Assembly: GCF_019710745.1 (NCBI RefSeq)
Contig: NZ_JAHKJW010000024.1
Span: 35,566 to 99,565 of the forward strand
Reading direction: 5' to 3'
Length of the DNA: 64,000 bases
Origin: Streptomyces beigongshangae
Lineage (GTDB): Bacteria > Actinomycetota > Actinomycetes > Streptomycetales > Streptomycetaceae
A model generated the notes under the pieces. That model was given only the letters and a program-made list of their open reading frames with translations. It was not told the origin of the DNA and did no database searches. Made by a program: the position numbers and the translations under genes. Of this stretch, positions 41,451-49,768 are shown in pieces (the stretch's first letter is position 1; each line of letters begins with the position of its first letter).

Positions 41451-41466
41451 TACTGGCGAGTAATAT
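41451..41466 (+). promoter_or_regulatory. Palindrome and -10 box before etfBA
   Basis: TACTGGCGAGTA (41451-41462) is an inverted repeat with TACT/AGTA arms and one symmetric mismatch pair. It is followed by TAATAT (41461-41466) as a possible -10. A second partial palindrome AAGCGCTT lies at 41406-41413. Both could bind TetR-type fatty-acid regulators. Confidence 0.45.
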
Positions 41467-41570
41467 TTCGTCCGGAGCGTGGGCAGCCCCCACCGGGAAC
41501 AGCCGCTTCAGGCGCCTATGCTGCCCGTAAGCAGGCAGCCCAGAAAAGACGATGCAGTAGGAGAGCCGGC

Positions 41571-42356
41571 GTGAGCTTGAGGATCGTTGTCACCGTGAAG
41601 TACGTGCCCGACGCCACCGGCGACCGGCACTTCGCCGAGGACCTGACCGTCGACCGCGACGACGTGGACGGCCTGCTGTCGGAGCTCGACGAGTACGCGG
41701 TCGAGCAGGCCCTGCAGATCGCCGACGAGGCGGACGACGCGGAGATCACCGTGCTGACCGTCGGCCCCGAGGACGCCAAGGACGCCCTGCGCAAGGCGCT
41801 GTCCATGGGCGCCGACAAGGCGATCCACGTCGAGGACGACGACCTCCACGGCACCGACGCCATCGGCACCTCGCTCGTGCTGGCCAAGGCGATCGAGAAG
41901 GCCGGCTACGACCTGGTCGTCTCCGGCATGGCCTCCACCGACGGCACCATGGGCATCGTGCCCGCGCTGCTGGCCGAACGTCTGGGCGTCCCGCAGGTCA
42001 CGCTGCTCTCCGAGGTCTCCGTCGAGGACGGGGTCGTGAAGGGCCGCCGTGACGGCGACAGCGCCTCCGAGCAGCTGGAGGCGTCCCTGCCGGCGGTCGT
42101 GTCGGTCACCGACCAGTCGGGCGAGGCCCGCTACCCGTCCTTCAAGGGCATCATGGCGGCCAAGAAGAAGCCGGTGGAGTCCTGGGACCTGTCCGACCTA
42201 GGTCTGGAGGCGGACGAGGTCGGCCTGGAGGGTTCCTGGACCAAGGTCGACTCCGCCACCGAGCGCCCCGCGCGCACCGCAGGCACGATCGTCAAGGACG
42301 AGGGCGAGGGCGGCAAGCAGCTCGCCGCCTTCCTCGCGGAGCGCAAGTTCGTCTGA
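41571..42356 (+). CDS. etfB: Electron transfer flavoprotein subunit beta
   Basis: A 261-residue EtfB/FixA. The N-terminus LRIVVTVKYVPDATGD and the adenine-nucleotide-binding region ELDEYAVEQALQIADEADDAEITVLTVGPEDAKDALRKALSMGADKAIHV are typical. GMASTDGTMGIVPALLAERLG follows. With EtfA it accepts electrons from acyl-CoA dehydrogenases and passes them to the respiratory chain. GTG 41571 has TAGGAGAG at 41558-41565. It forms an operon with etfA, 96 bp apart. Confidence 0.96.
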   Translation: MSLRIVVTVKYVPDATGDRHFAEDLTVDRDDVDGLLSELDEYAVEQALQIADEADDAEITVLTVGPEDAKDALRKALSMGADKAIHVEDDDLHGTDAIGTSLVLAKAIEKAGYDLVVSGMASTDGTMGIVPALLAERLGVPQVTLLSEVSVEDGVVKGRRDGDSASEQLEASLPAVVSVTDQSGEARYPSFKGIMAAKKKPVESWDLSDLGLEADEVGLEGSWTKVDSATERPARTAGTIVKDEGEGGKQLAAFLAERKFV

Positions 42357-42452
42357 CGCGGCCTCGCGGGCCGGAAGCTCCTCCGGGACGCGCACCCGCC
42401 GCAGGCTCCCCGACCGCCCATCGTCTTCCGCAAGCAGGAGAGAAGAAGTCCC

Positions 42453-43415
42453 ATGGCTGAAGTTCTCGTCTACGTCGACCACGTGGACGGCGCCGTCCGC
42501 AAGCCCACCCTGGAGCTGCTGACGCTCGCCCGCCGCATCGGTGACCCCGTCGCCGTCGCGCTCGGCAACGGCGCCGCGGACACCGCCGCCGCGCTCGCCG
42601 AGCACGGCGCGGTCAAGGTCCTCACCGACGACGCCGCCGAGTACGCCGACTACCTCGTCGTACCGAAGGTGGACGCCCTCCAGGCCGCCGTCGAAGCCGT
42701 GTCCCCGGCCGCCGTACTGGTGCCCTCCTCGGCCGAGGCCAAGGAGATCGCCGCCCGTCTCGCGCTGCGCATCGGCTCCGGCATCATCACCGACGCCGTC
42801 GACCTGGAGGCCGGCGACGAGGGCCCGGTGGCCACGCAGTCCGTGTTCGCCGCCTCGTACACCACCAGGACCCGTGTCTCCAAGGGCACCCCGGTCATCA
42901 CCGTCAAGCCGAACTCGGCCGCCGTGGAGGCCGCCCCGGCCGCCGGCAGCGTCGAGGCGCTGTCCGTCACCTTCTCGGACAAGGCGACCGGCACCAAGGT
43001 CACCGGCCGTACCGAGCGCGAGTCGACGGGCCGCCCGGAGCTGACCGAGGCCGCGATCGTGGTCTCCGGCGGCCGCGGTGTCAACGGCGCCGAGAACTTC
43101 GGGCTCATCGAGGCCCTCGCCGACTCCCTCGGCGCGGCCGTCGGCGCCTCGCGCGCCGCGGTGGACGCCGGCTGGTACCCGCACACCAGCCAGGTCGGCC
43201 AGACCGGCAAGAGCGTGTCCCCGCAGCTGTACATCGCCTCCGGCATCTCCGGCGCGATCCAGCACCGCGCCGGCATGCAGACCTCCAAGACGATCGTGGC
43301 GGTCAACAAGGACGCCGAGGCCCCGATCTTCGACCTGGTCGACTACGGCGTGGTCGGCGACCTCTTCGAGGTCGTCCCGCAGCTCACCGAGGAGATCAGG
43401 ACCCGCAAGGGCTGA
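42453..43415 (+). CDS. etfA: Electron transfer flavoprotein subunit alpha
   Basis: A 320-residue EtfA/FixB. The N-terminal domain I (AEVLVYVDHVDGAVRKPTLELL) is followed by a C-terminal FAD domain with GRGVNGAENFGLIEALAD, GASRAAVDAGWYPHTSQVGQTGKSVSP and SGISGAIQHRAGMQ, all conserved for FAD binding. It partners EtfB as the heterodimeric carrier for beta-oxidation and amino-acid degradation. ATG 42453 has AGGAGAGAAG upstream. A 16-bp-stem terminator ends the operon. Confidence 0.97.
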   Translation: MAEVLVYVDHVDGAVRKPTLELLTLARRIGDPVAVALGNGAADTAAALAEHGAVKVLTDDAAEYADYLVVPKVDALQAAVEAVSPAAVLVPSSAEAKEIAARLALRIGSGIITDAVDLEAGDEGPVATQSVFAASYTTRTRVSKGTPVITVKPNSAAVEAAPAAGSVEALSVTFSDKATGTKVTGRTERESTGRPELTEAAIVVSGGRGVNGAENFGLIEALADSLGAAVGASRAAVDAGWYPHTSQVGQTGKSVSPQLYIASGISGAIQHRAGMQTSKTIVAVNKDAEAPIFDLVDYGVVGDLFEVVPQLTEEIRTRKG

Positions 43416-43440
43416 GCACCTCCCCGAAGAGCCGGCCGAA

Positions 43441-43475
43441 GGGGCCCCGGTGACCGTCACGGTCACCGGGGCCCC
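43441..43475. terminator. Very strong hairpin after etfA
   Basis: A 16-bp perfect stem (GGGGCCCCGGTGACCG and CGGTCACCGGGGCCCC) with a TCA loop, between convergent etfA and the exo-endonuclease/phosphatase gene. Confidence 0.93.
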
Positions 43476-43499
43476 GCCCCGTTCCGGACGCAGGCCGCC

Positions 43500-44402
43500 T
43501 CACGCCAGGGTCAAGGACGCCTGTACGGGCAGGTGGTCGCTCGGGAACTGCCCGTTCACGGAGAAGGTGTTGACGGACGCCCGGTGCGTGCGCACACCGG
43601 GCGAGGTGAGGATCCAGTCGATGCGGTCGCCGTCCGGCACCAGCGGCCGGTACCCGTGGAACGTGCCGTACAGCCTGCTGCGCCCGGCCGCCGTCTCCCA
43701 GGTGTCGACGAGTCCGGCGCCGAGCATCGTGTCGTGGACCGGGTTCCCGCGGGCGGGGACGTTGAAGTCGCCCGTCACCACGAGCGGCAGGGAGCGGTCG
43801 AGCCGCGTGATCCGTTCGGCGATCAGGGCCGCGGCACGCGCGCGTGCGTGCTGACTGGCGTTGTCCAGGTGGGTGTTGAGGAGGTAGAACTCCCGCCGCC
43901 CGTCCCGCAGGTCCCGGAAGCGGACCCAGGTCACCATGCGGACGGACCCGCCGCCCCAGGTGTTCGAGCCGATCACGCCGGGGGTGTCGGAGAGCCAGAA
44001 GTGGTCGTACTCGACCGGGGCGAGTCTGCGGGTGTCGTAGAAGACCGCCATGAACTCGTCCCGGCTGCCGCCCGCACGGCCCGTGCCGATCCAGTCGTAG
44101 GCTCCGCCGAGGTCCGTCGCGATGTCGCGCACCTGCTGGTACAGGCCCTCCTGGGTGCCGATCACATGGAGCCGCTCCCGGCGGAGCAGTTCACGGGTGA
44201 CGGGACGCCGGACGGTCCAGCTGTTGGGCTCCGTGGTGCTCGCGTACCGCAGGTTGAACGACATGACCTCCAGTTGTCCACGGCGGTCCGCCGCCGAGGC
44301 GGACGAGTGGGAGAGCGCTGTGCCGGACAGGGGCAGGGCGACCGCTGCGCCGAGAGCGGTCTTGAGTCCCAGACGGCGCGTGACTCGGCTGTGACGGGGC
44401 AC
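43500..44402 (-). CDS. Secreted endonuclease/exonuclease/phosphatase-family protein
   Basis: A 300-residue exported EEP-fold hydrolase. A twin-arginine-type leader (VTRRLGLKTALGAAVALPLSGTALS) ends near ASAAD. Catalytic blocks are VMSFNLRYAS, IGTQEGLYQQV (metal Glu), FYLLNTHLDN, VVTGDFNVPARGNP and FPSDHLPVQ. The family includes nucleases and phosphodiesterases of sphingomyelinase type; the substrate is unknown. GTG 44402 with AAGGAG upstream is the start. It is divergent from the DUF6986-like gene. Confidence 0.88.
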   Translation of the reverse strand: MPRHSRVTRRLGLKTALGAAVALPLSGTALSHSSASAADRRGQLEVMSFNLRYASTTEPNSWTVRRPVTRELLRRERLHVIGTQEGLYQQVRDIATDLGGAYDWIGTGRAGGSRDEFMAVFYDTRRLAPVEYDHFWLSDTPGVIGSNTWGGGSVRMVTWVRFRDLRDGRREFYLLNTHLDNASQHARARAAALIAERITRLDRSLPLVVTGDFNVPARGNPVHDTMLGAGLVDTWETAAGRSRLYGTFHGYRPLVPDGDRIDWILTSPGVRTHRASVNTFSVNGQFPSDHLPVQASLTLA

Positions 44403-44673
44403 GGAGGGCTCCTTCTGTGGCGGGTGCCGGTTGTACGGCGGATGCCGGTCGAGTCGTGCGCCTCGCAGTCTCGAAGTTCGGCGTGAACATGTCGAGATGC
44501 CGGGGTGGACCCCGCGGGAAGCCCGCGCGTGCTGCGGGAGGCCCGGGCGGAGCGGGGTGCCGCGGGCCCGGTGTGCGGTGCGCGGTGCCCGTCGGCGGTG
44601 CGGCGGGAACACGGGTGTTGACCGGCTGCGGGGGCACGGATAACTTCGCTCCACGGATTGCTGATTCCGCTTC

Positions 44674-44729
44674 CCGGAAGCCGGAAGCCGGAAGCCGGAA
44701 GCCGGAAGCCGGAAGCCGGAAGCCGGACG
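44674..44729. repeat. Heptamer array before the DUF6986-like gene
   Basis: CCGGAAG is present in seven perfect tandem copies (44674-44722) plus a degenerate CCGGACG eighth (44723-44729). It ends 19 bp before ATG 44749, directly against the ribosome site GGGAGGT (44737-44743). It is prone to slippage in 7-bp steps. Confidence 0.95.
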
Positions 44730-44748
44730 CGGAAGCGGGAGGTCGTGC

Positions 44749-46077
44749 ATGGGCCGAGAGCGGCGGGACCGGCGGGACCGACGGGAAAAGGTGGCGACGA
44801 CCCTCGCGGGTGCCGTCGGCGAGGAGATCGGCACCTTCCTCGCCCCGGTCGACGCCGAGTTGGAGCGTGGCTACCCCGGAGACCCCGGCACCCGCCAGCC
44901 CGTCCACACCGTGTACGTGCCCGGTGACGCCTTCGCCGCCGGCACCGTCCGCTCCTGGGGCGACCGGGCCCTCGCCGCCCTCGACCGGCACGCGCCCGAC
45001 GCCGCCTCCTTCGCCGCCGTGCTCGGCCTCCCCGACCACCTCGCGGAGCCGGTGTACGACCGGGTGCGCGCCAAGCTGGAGCGCGAGCCCGTCGAAGACC
45101 TGCGGATCGACTTCGAGGACGGCTACGGAACCCGCCCCGACGCCGAGGAGGACGAGGCGGCGGCCCGCGCGGCCCGGCTGGTCGCGGAGGCCCACGCCCG
45201 CCGGGACGGCACGGCGGCCCCGTACACGGGCATCCGGGCGAAGTGCATGGAGGCGCCGGTCCGCGACCGGGGCATCCGCACGCTCGACATCTTCCTCACC
45301 GGGCTGATGGAGGCGGGCGGACTGCCCGGCGGACTGGTGCTGACGCTGCCGAAGGTGACGTACGCGGAGCAGGTCACCGCGATGGTGCGCCTCCTGGAGG
45401 AGTTCGAGGAGGCGCACGGGCTGGATCCGGGCCGGATCGGGTTCGAGATCCAGATCGAGACCAGCCAGGCCGTCCTCGCCTCCGACGGCACGGCGACCGT
45501 GGCCCGTATGATCCGGGCCGCCCGGGGCCGCGCCACCGGACTGCACTACGGGACCTTCGACTACAGCGCCTGCCTCGGCGTCCCGGCCGCGTACCAGGCG
45601 AGCGACCACCCGGCCGCCGACCACGCCAAGGCGGTCATGCAGGTCGCGGCCGCCGGTACCGGTGTGCGCGTCTCGGACGGTTCCACCAACGTGCTGCCGG
45701 TCGGCCCGACGCCCAAGGTCCACGACGCCTGGCGCCTGCACCACGCACTCGTCCGCCGCGCGCTCGCCCGCGCCTACTACCAGGGCTGGGACATGCACCC
45801 CGGACACCTGCCGACCCGGTACGCGGCCGTGTTCGCCTTCCACCGCGAGGGGTTCGAGCAGGCCGCGGCACGGCTCGTCGCGTACGCCGGCCGCGTCGGC
45901 GGCGACGTGCTGGACGAGCCCGCCACCGCCGGGGCCCTCGGCGGGTATCTGCTGCGCGGCCTGGACTGCGGGGCCCTCGACACCGCGGAGGTGACGCGGG
46001 CGACCGGCCTCACACGCGCCGACCTGGAGGGTTTCGCGGTGCCGCGGCGCGGCTACCCGGCGGCCCCGGCCACGTAG
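44749..46077 (+). CDS. HpcH/HpaI aldolase/citrate-lyase-like protein (DUF6986-like)
   Basis: A 442-residue protein with a citrate-lyase-beta-type TIM barrel. LRIDFEDGYGTRPDAEEDEAA near residue 120 carries metal-binding acids, YTGIRAKCMEAP and GFEIQIETSQAVLA the substrate and metal loops, and DMHPGHLPTRYAAVFAFHREGF the C-terminal conserved block. I recall it as DUF6986, often near purine-degradation or glyoxylate genes; none is seen here. ATG 44749 has a strong site (GGGAGGT, five-base spacing) next to a heptamer array. Confidence 0.8.
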   Translation: MGRERRDRRDRREKVATTLAGAVGEEIGTFLAPVDAELERGYPGDPGTRQPVHTVYVPGDAFAAGTVRSWGDRALAALDRHAPDAASFAAVLGLPDHLAEPVYDRVRAKLEREPVEDLRIDFEDGYGTRPDAEEDEAAARAARLVAEAHARRDGTAAPYTGIRAKCMEAPVRDRGIRTLDIFLTGLMEAGGLPGGLVLTLPKVTYAEQVTAMVRLLEEFEEAHGLDPGRIGFEIQIETSQAVLASDGTATVARMIRAARGRATGLHYGTFDYSACLGVPAAYQASDHPAADHAKAVMQVAAAGTGVRVSDGSTNVLPVGPTPKVHDAWRLHHALVRRALARAYYQGWDMHPGHLPTRYAAVFAFHREGFEQAAARLVAYAGRVGGDVLDEPATAGALGGYLLRGLDCGALDTAEVTRATGLTRADLEGFAVPRRGYPAAPAT

Positions 46078-46278
46078 TGGCCCCGCCCCAACTGCTCCCA
46101 CCCGCCCGCCCGTCCTTCCGTGCCGTCACCGGCGCCCCGTGGCCGTGATACGGGCGCTGCTTCACCGACGTCGTACTCCCCAGGGGCGGGGACCGTCATG
46201 CGTCGTGCGGCCTTCGTCGTGCGGCCTTCCCGGACGAAGAGCCGTGCGCCTCGCCACGGAGCCGCGGATCGCCGCGCG

Positions 46279-46306
46279 CCCGGGACCCGGGACCCGGGAC
46301 CCGGGA
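46279..46306. repeat. Four 7-bp units in a 430-bp intergenic region
   Basis: CCCGGGA occurs four times in tandem, followed by the palindrome GAAGGGA-A-TCCCTTC (46305-46319). The surrounding region 46078-46513 has no gene I can support; it separates the aldolase-like and LacI genes, which converge. Confidence 0.85.
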
Positions 46307-46513
46307 AGGGAATCCCTTCGGCGCGGTCCGGACGGCTCTCCCGACCGCGGTGCCCGGCCGGGAATCCGGTGCGCGACGGCCGGTCCCCGTCGACCGGCGC
46401 CGCGGGCGGGAAGCCGGACACGCGGCGTCACGGCCGGTCCGAGGGCTTCGCGCGTGCCTGGCGGCTGCGGGGTCGGAGGGGTGCCGGGAGGTGCCCTCCC
46501 CGGGGGCCGTCCG

Positions 46514-47551
46514 TCAGGCGGAGGGCGGCAGTTCGCCCGAGCCGCGGGTGATGAGGCGGGTCGGGAGCTCGATGCGTTCGGGCGCGAGCAGGGAGCCGTC
46601 GAGCTGGCGGAAGAGGCGGTCGGCGGCGGTGCGGCCGAGTTGGGCGGCGTCCTGGGCGACGACGGTGACGCCGGGCCGCAGGAGGTCGGCGAGTTCGATG
46701 TCGTCGAAGCCGACCAGGGCGACCGGGCGGGCGCGCTCGGAGATGACGCGTACGACCGTGACCGTCACGCGGTTGTTGCCCGCGAATACGGCGGTCACGG
46801 GGGAGGGGCCCGAGAGCATGGTCTCGGCCGCCCGGCGGACCCGCTGCGGGTCGGTGACGCCCAGGGACATCCACGCGTCCTCCACCGGGATGCCGGCGTC
46901 CTCCATCGCGGTGCGGTAGCCGCGCAGCCGCTCGGCCGCGGTGTGGATGCGGGGCATGTCCCCGATGAACCCGATCCGGCGGTGGCCGTGCGCGATGAGG
47001 TGGGCGACGCCGTCGCGCGCACCGCCGAAGCTGTCGGAGAGCACGACGTCCGCGTCGATCTGCCCCGCGGGGCGGTCCACGAACACCGTGGCGACGCCCG
47101 CCTTCATCTCGGGCTCCAGGTAGCGGTGGTCGTCACCGGCCGGGATGACCACCAGCCCGTCCACGCGGCGCGCGCACAGCGCGAGGACGAGTTCCTGCTC
47201 GCGCTCCGGGTCCTCGGCGCTGGACCCGTTGATCAGCAGGGCGCCGTGGGCGCGCGCCACCTCCTCCACCGCCCGGCTCAGCGGACCGTAGAACGGGTCC
47301 GCGAGGTCCTCCAGGACGAGACCGATGCTCGCGGTGCGTCCCTTGCGGAGCACCCGCGCGCTGTCGTTGCGCCGGAAGCCCAGCGCTTCGATCGCCTCCT
47401 GCACCCGGCGCTCGGTGTCGGGGGTGACCCCGGGCTCGCCGTTGACTACGCGCGACACCGTCTTCAGACCGACCCCGGCACGCGCGGCGACGTCCTTCAT
47501 GGTCGGACGGTTGCCGTAGCGGCTCTCGGTTCGGCGGGCGGTCTCGGCCAC
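46514..47551 (-). CDS. LacI family transcriptional regulator
   Basis: A 345-residue sugar-responsive repressor. The N-terminal helix-turn-helix and hinge (PTMKDVAARAGVGLKTVSRVVNGEPGVTPDTERRVQEAIEALGF) is followed by a periplasmic-binding-type effector domain (SIGLVLEDLADPFYGPLSRAVEEVA, later GFDDIELADLLRPGVTVV). GTG 47551 has AGGACAGGA upstream. It is divergent from the ROK kinase gene with the palindrome GACAACGTTGTC between them, so it likely represses both in the absence of the sugar. Confidence 0.94.
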   Translation of the reverse strand: MAETARRTESRYGNRPTMKDVAARAGVGLKTVSRVVNGEPGVTPDTERRVQEAIEALGFRRNDSARVLRKGRTASIGLVLEDLADPFYGPLSRAVEEVARAHGALLINGSSAEDPEREQELVLALCARRVDGLVVIPAGDDHRYLEPEMKAGVATVFVDRPAGQIDADVVLSDSFGGARDGVAHLIAHGHRRIGFIGDMPRIHTAAERLRGYRTAMEDAGIPVEDAWMSLGVTDPQRVRRAAETMLSGPSPVTAVFAGNNRVTVTVVRVISERARPVALVGFDDIELADLLRPGVTVVAQDAAQLGRTAADRLFRQLDGSLLAPERIELPTRLITRGSGELPPSA

Positions 47552-47647
47552 GATGCGCTGTCCTGTCCTGTAGTCCGTGTGGCTGCGCCGGTCCTGACGG
47601 ACTCGGCGGACAGCCGGATCGGGATGTGCGGTCGAGCATAGAGCCTG

Positions 47648-47659
47648 GACAACGTTGTC
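47648..47659. promoter_or_regulatory. LacI-type operator
   Basis: GACAACGTTGTC is a perfect 12-bp palindrome with a central CG, as LacI-family operators have. It lies between the divergent LacI and ROK genes, about 97 bp from the former and 110 bp from the latter start. Confidence 0.8.
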
Positions 47660-47768
47660 AGATGCGAGAGAGACTGTGCAACGCATTCTCCGGCCCGCTC
47701 TCCACCGCGTGACCGGCCCTGCTCCTTCCTCATGTCCCACCGGGCTCCGATCGGGAGAACTGACACTG

Positions 47769-48728
47769 ATGCACACCGACCTCGTGGCCGCGCTCGACAT
47801 CGGCGGCACCAAGATCGCCGGAGCGCTGGTGGACGGCCACGGCCGGATCCTGCTGCGCGCCCAGCGGCCGACGCCCGCGCAGGAGCACGGCGACACCGTC
47901 ATGCGGGCCGTCGAGGCCGTGCTCGGCGAGCTGACCGCCTCCCCGCTGTGGAGCGGGGTCACGGCGGTCGGTATCGGCAGCGCCGGTCCCGTGGACGCCT
48001 CGGCGGGCACGGTGAGCCCGGTGAACGTCCCCGGCTGGCGCGGCTATCCCCTCGTCGAGCGGGTCCGCGCCGTGGCGGACGGGCTGCCCGTCGAACTGAT
48101 CGGCGACGGTGTGGCCATCACGGCGGCCGAGCACTGGCAGGGGGCCGCCCGCGGCCACGACAACGCGCTCTGCATGGTGGTCTCGACGGGCGTCGGCGGC
48201 GGCCTGGTGCTGGGCGGACAGCTGCACCCGGGGCCCACGGGCAATTCCGGTCACATCGGTCACATCAGCGTGGACCTCGACGGCGACCGGTGCCCGTGCG
48301 GGGCCCGCGGCTGCGTCGAACGCATCGCGAGCGGCCCGAACATCGCGCGCCGCGCCGTCGAGGGCGGCTGGCGGCCGGGTCCCGGGGGCGACACCTCCGC
48401 CGCCGCCGTGGCCGCCGCGGCCCGGGCGGGCGACCCCGTCGCGACGGCCTCCTTCGAACGTGCCGCGCGGGCGCTGGCGGCGGGCATCGCGGCGACCGCG
48501 ACCCTGGTGGAGATCGACATCGCGGTGATCGGCGGGGGGGTGGGCAAGGCGGGCGAGGTCCTGTTCGCGCCGCTGCGGGCCGCCCTGCGCGACTACGCCA
48601 CGCTGTCGTTCGTGCAGCGGCTCACCGTGACGCCGGCCCGGATGGGCACGGACGCCGGGCTGGTGGGGGCCGCGGCGGCCGCGCTCAGCCGGAGGCCGAG
48701 CGCCACCGTCGCGGGGGTCGGCGGCTGA
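47769..48728 (+). CDS. ROK family sugar kinase
   Basis: A 319-residue kinase of the ROK group (glucokinase/allokinase-like). ATP loop AALDIGGTKIAGALVDGHG (residues 6-24), catalytic region ELIGDGVAITAAEHWQGAARGHDN with the conserved Asp, and zinc signature CPCGARGCVE near 175 with upstream GHIGHISV are all intact. There is no helix-turn-helix, so it is an enzyme rather than a repressor. ATG 47769 has GGGAG upstream. The divergent LacI gene suggests induction by its sugar substrate, whose identity is unknown. Confidence 0.93.
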   Translation: MHTDLVAALDIGGTKIAGALVDGHGRILLRAQRPTPAQEHGDTVMRAVEAVLGELTASPLWSGVTAVGIGSAGPVDASAGTVSPVNVPGWRGYPLVERVRAVADGLPVELIGDGVAITAAEHWQGAARGHDNALCMVVSTGVGGGLVLGGQLHPGPTGNSGHIGHISVDLDGDRCPCGARGCVERIASGPNIARRAVEGGWRPGPGGDTSAAAVAAAARAGDPVATASFERAARALAAGIAATATLVEIDIAVIGGGVGKAGEVLFAPLRAALRDYATLSFVQRLTVTPARMGTDAGLVGAAAAALSRRPSATVAGVGG

Positions 48729-48841
48729 GCCGCGCGCTGTTCTCCGGGGCGGCCTGCTGAAGGGCGGGCCGGCTGAGGGGCGAGCCGGTCGGGGGCGAGC
48801 CGGTCGGGGGCGGCGGTCGGTCGCCGGGACGTGCGGGCCGG

Positions 48842-48874
48842 TGGGGGCTTGTCGCGCAGTTCCCCGCGCCCCTT
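48842..48874. repeat. Dispersed Streptomyces-type intergenic repeat
   Basis: The block CGCGCAGTTCCCCGCGCCCC plus TT (48853-48874) matches 15772-15793 with one mismatch, and can pair with GGGGGC at 48843-48848. Just before it, 48773-48835 holds several imperfect GGTCGGGGGCGAGCC-type repeats. Confidence 0.7.
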
Positions 48875-48934
48875 GGAGGATGCGGGTGGAAAGTCCGACC
48901 GTGACCCATGGGCGGGTCGGCAGTTGAACCGGGC

Positions 48935-49126
48935 ATGAAGAAGCGCAGCATGCTGGCCATCGCCTCCCTCGCCACCGGCTTCGTCGTGGCGGCCGTCACC
49001 CCCTCCCACTCCCAGGGCGCCGACGCCCTCGGCAACCTCGACCTCCAGGACACCGTCACCACCGTCGACCGGACGGTCAGTCAGGGCAGCATGGCCCTGG
49101 ACGACGGCTCCCCGGAGGAGGACTGA
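48935..49126 (+). CDS. Small secreted protein
   Basis: A 63-residue exported peptide. A Sec signal (KKRSMLAIASLATGFVVAAVT) ends near SHSQGA, leaving about 36 acidic residues (ALGNLDLQDTVTTVDRTV, then SMALDDGSPEED). I recall similar small exported proteins in Streptomyces with no known role. The ribosome site is weak. A terminator follows at 49154-49177. Confidence 0.65.
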   Translation: MKKRSMLAIASLATGFVVAAVTPSHSQGADALGNLDLQDTVTTVDRTVSQGSMALDDGSPEED

Positions 49127-49153
49127 CCGGCCCTTCCGACCCCTTCCGTCCCG

Positions 49154-49177
49154 AGCCCGGCCCGGTGGGGCCGGGCT
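49154..49177 (+). terminator. Hairpin with T tract
   Basis: A 10-bp stem (AGCCCGGCCC and GGGCCGGGCT) with a GGTG loop, followed by TT. It ends the small secreted protein gene. Confidence 0.85.
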
Positions 49178-49280
49178 TTCGGCTGCGTTCGGCCCGTCGG
49201 ACGCGACCTCATCAGGACCTGGTTTCCATGGCAGGGGGGAGCGGGCAAGCCTCAGGGGGCCACACAGCAGAGGGGGAACC

Positions 49281-49370
49281 GTGATCGTCTGGATCAACGG
49301 TTGCGCCGACGCAAGGCCCGGTCAGCATTCCTACCTGCTTCTATCCGGTCCCGCTCCTCGCCTTACTTAG
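49281..49370 (+). pseudogene. Truncated start of a P-loop/NUDIX-type gene
   Basis: GTG 49281, with AGAGGGGG as a good ribosome site, reads VIVWINGCADARPGQ and stops after 29 codons at 49370. The first seven residues and the DNA (TCTGGATCAACGGT, 49288-49301) match the start of the intact kinase-NUDIX gene at 59613 (VIVVWINGASGAGKTT), but the P-loop and everything after are missing. I read it as the severed 5' end of a related gene at the left edge of the accessory island. Confidence 0.6.
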
Positions 49371-49672
49371 GGCCCGCCGGAGAATAAACCGATGCCCTGC
49401 GACCTGGGCGTATGCACGACGCCACGGCCACGCGCAACGAAGGCGGCGCCCCCAGGTGCTTCGCCACCCTGGGGCAGGCTGACGAGTACGCCTGCGCCGC
49501 CTCCGTGCGGGTGGCGAGGTTCCACGACTGGGCCAACCACGACCCAGCAGGCGCGACTCACGATGTCCGCGGCTCCGGGGACGGTGAGTGAGGCGTGGTT
49601 CCAGCCGCCGGGGACGGCGAACGGATCGAGGATGATCCGCCTCACGGCCTGAAACTGTGAACGTTCCCACAA
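49367..49672 (-). CDS. Hypothetical protein or remnant
   Basis: A 101-codon reading frame (TTG start at 49672) with plausible composition: AVRRIILDPFAVPGGWNHASL, then GAADIVSRACWVVVGPVVEP and GGEAPGGAAFVARGRGV. I do not recognise the family. Third-position GC is only moderate, no ribosome site is visible, and the start overlaps a LacI-type palindrome, so it may be a decayed fragment rather than a gene. Confidence 0.3.
   Translation of the reverse strand: MWERSQFQAVRRIILDPFAVPGGWNHASLTVPGAADIVSRACWVVVGPVVEPRHPHGGGAGVLVSLPQGGEAPGGAAFVARGRGVVHTPRSQGIGLFSGGP
49656..49669 (+). promoter_or_regulatory. LacI-type palindrome, one mismatch to the 51065 site
   Basis: TGTGAACGTTCCCA differs in one base from TGGGAACGTTCCCA at 51065-51078. 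It is followed by an AT-rich stretch with TATCAT at 49677-49682 as a possible -10, about 100 bp before the PaaX-type gene. Confidence 0.65.
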
Positions 49673-49768
49673 AAGATATCATTAATTTCCCGATCGGGCG
49701 CGTGCCTGTCAACCGACCGATGGAGCGACCGGCGGGGACCGGGCTCTCGGAGCGGGGGCACCGAACGG

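Noticed and set aside
44191..46101. 636-residue minus-strand frame containing ASGFRLP repeats
   Set aside because: The repeats are the 7-bp array read backwards; the rest is antisense to the citrate-lyase-like gene.
46514..47551. This LacI protein as regulator of the pectinase genes
   Set aside because: Its own divergent region carries GACAACGTTGTC, which differs in the arms from TGGGAACGTTCCCA; only the AACGTT centre is shared, so the link is not supported.
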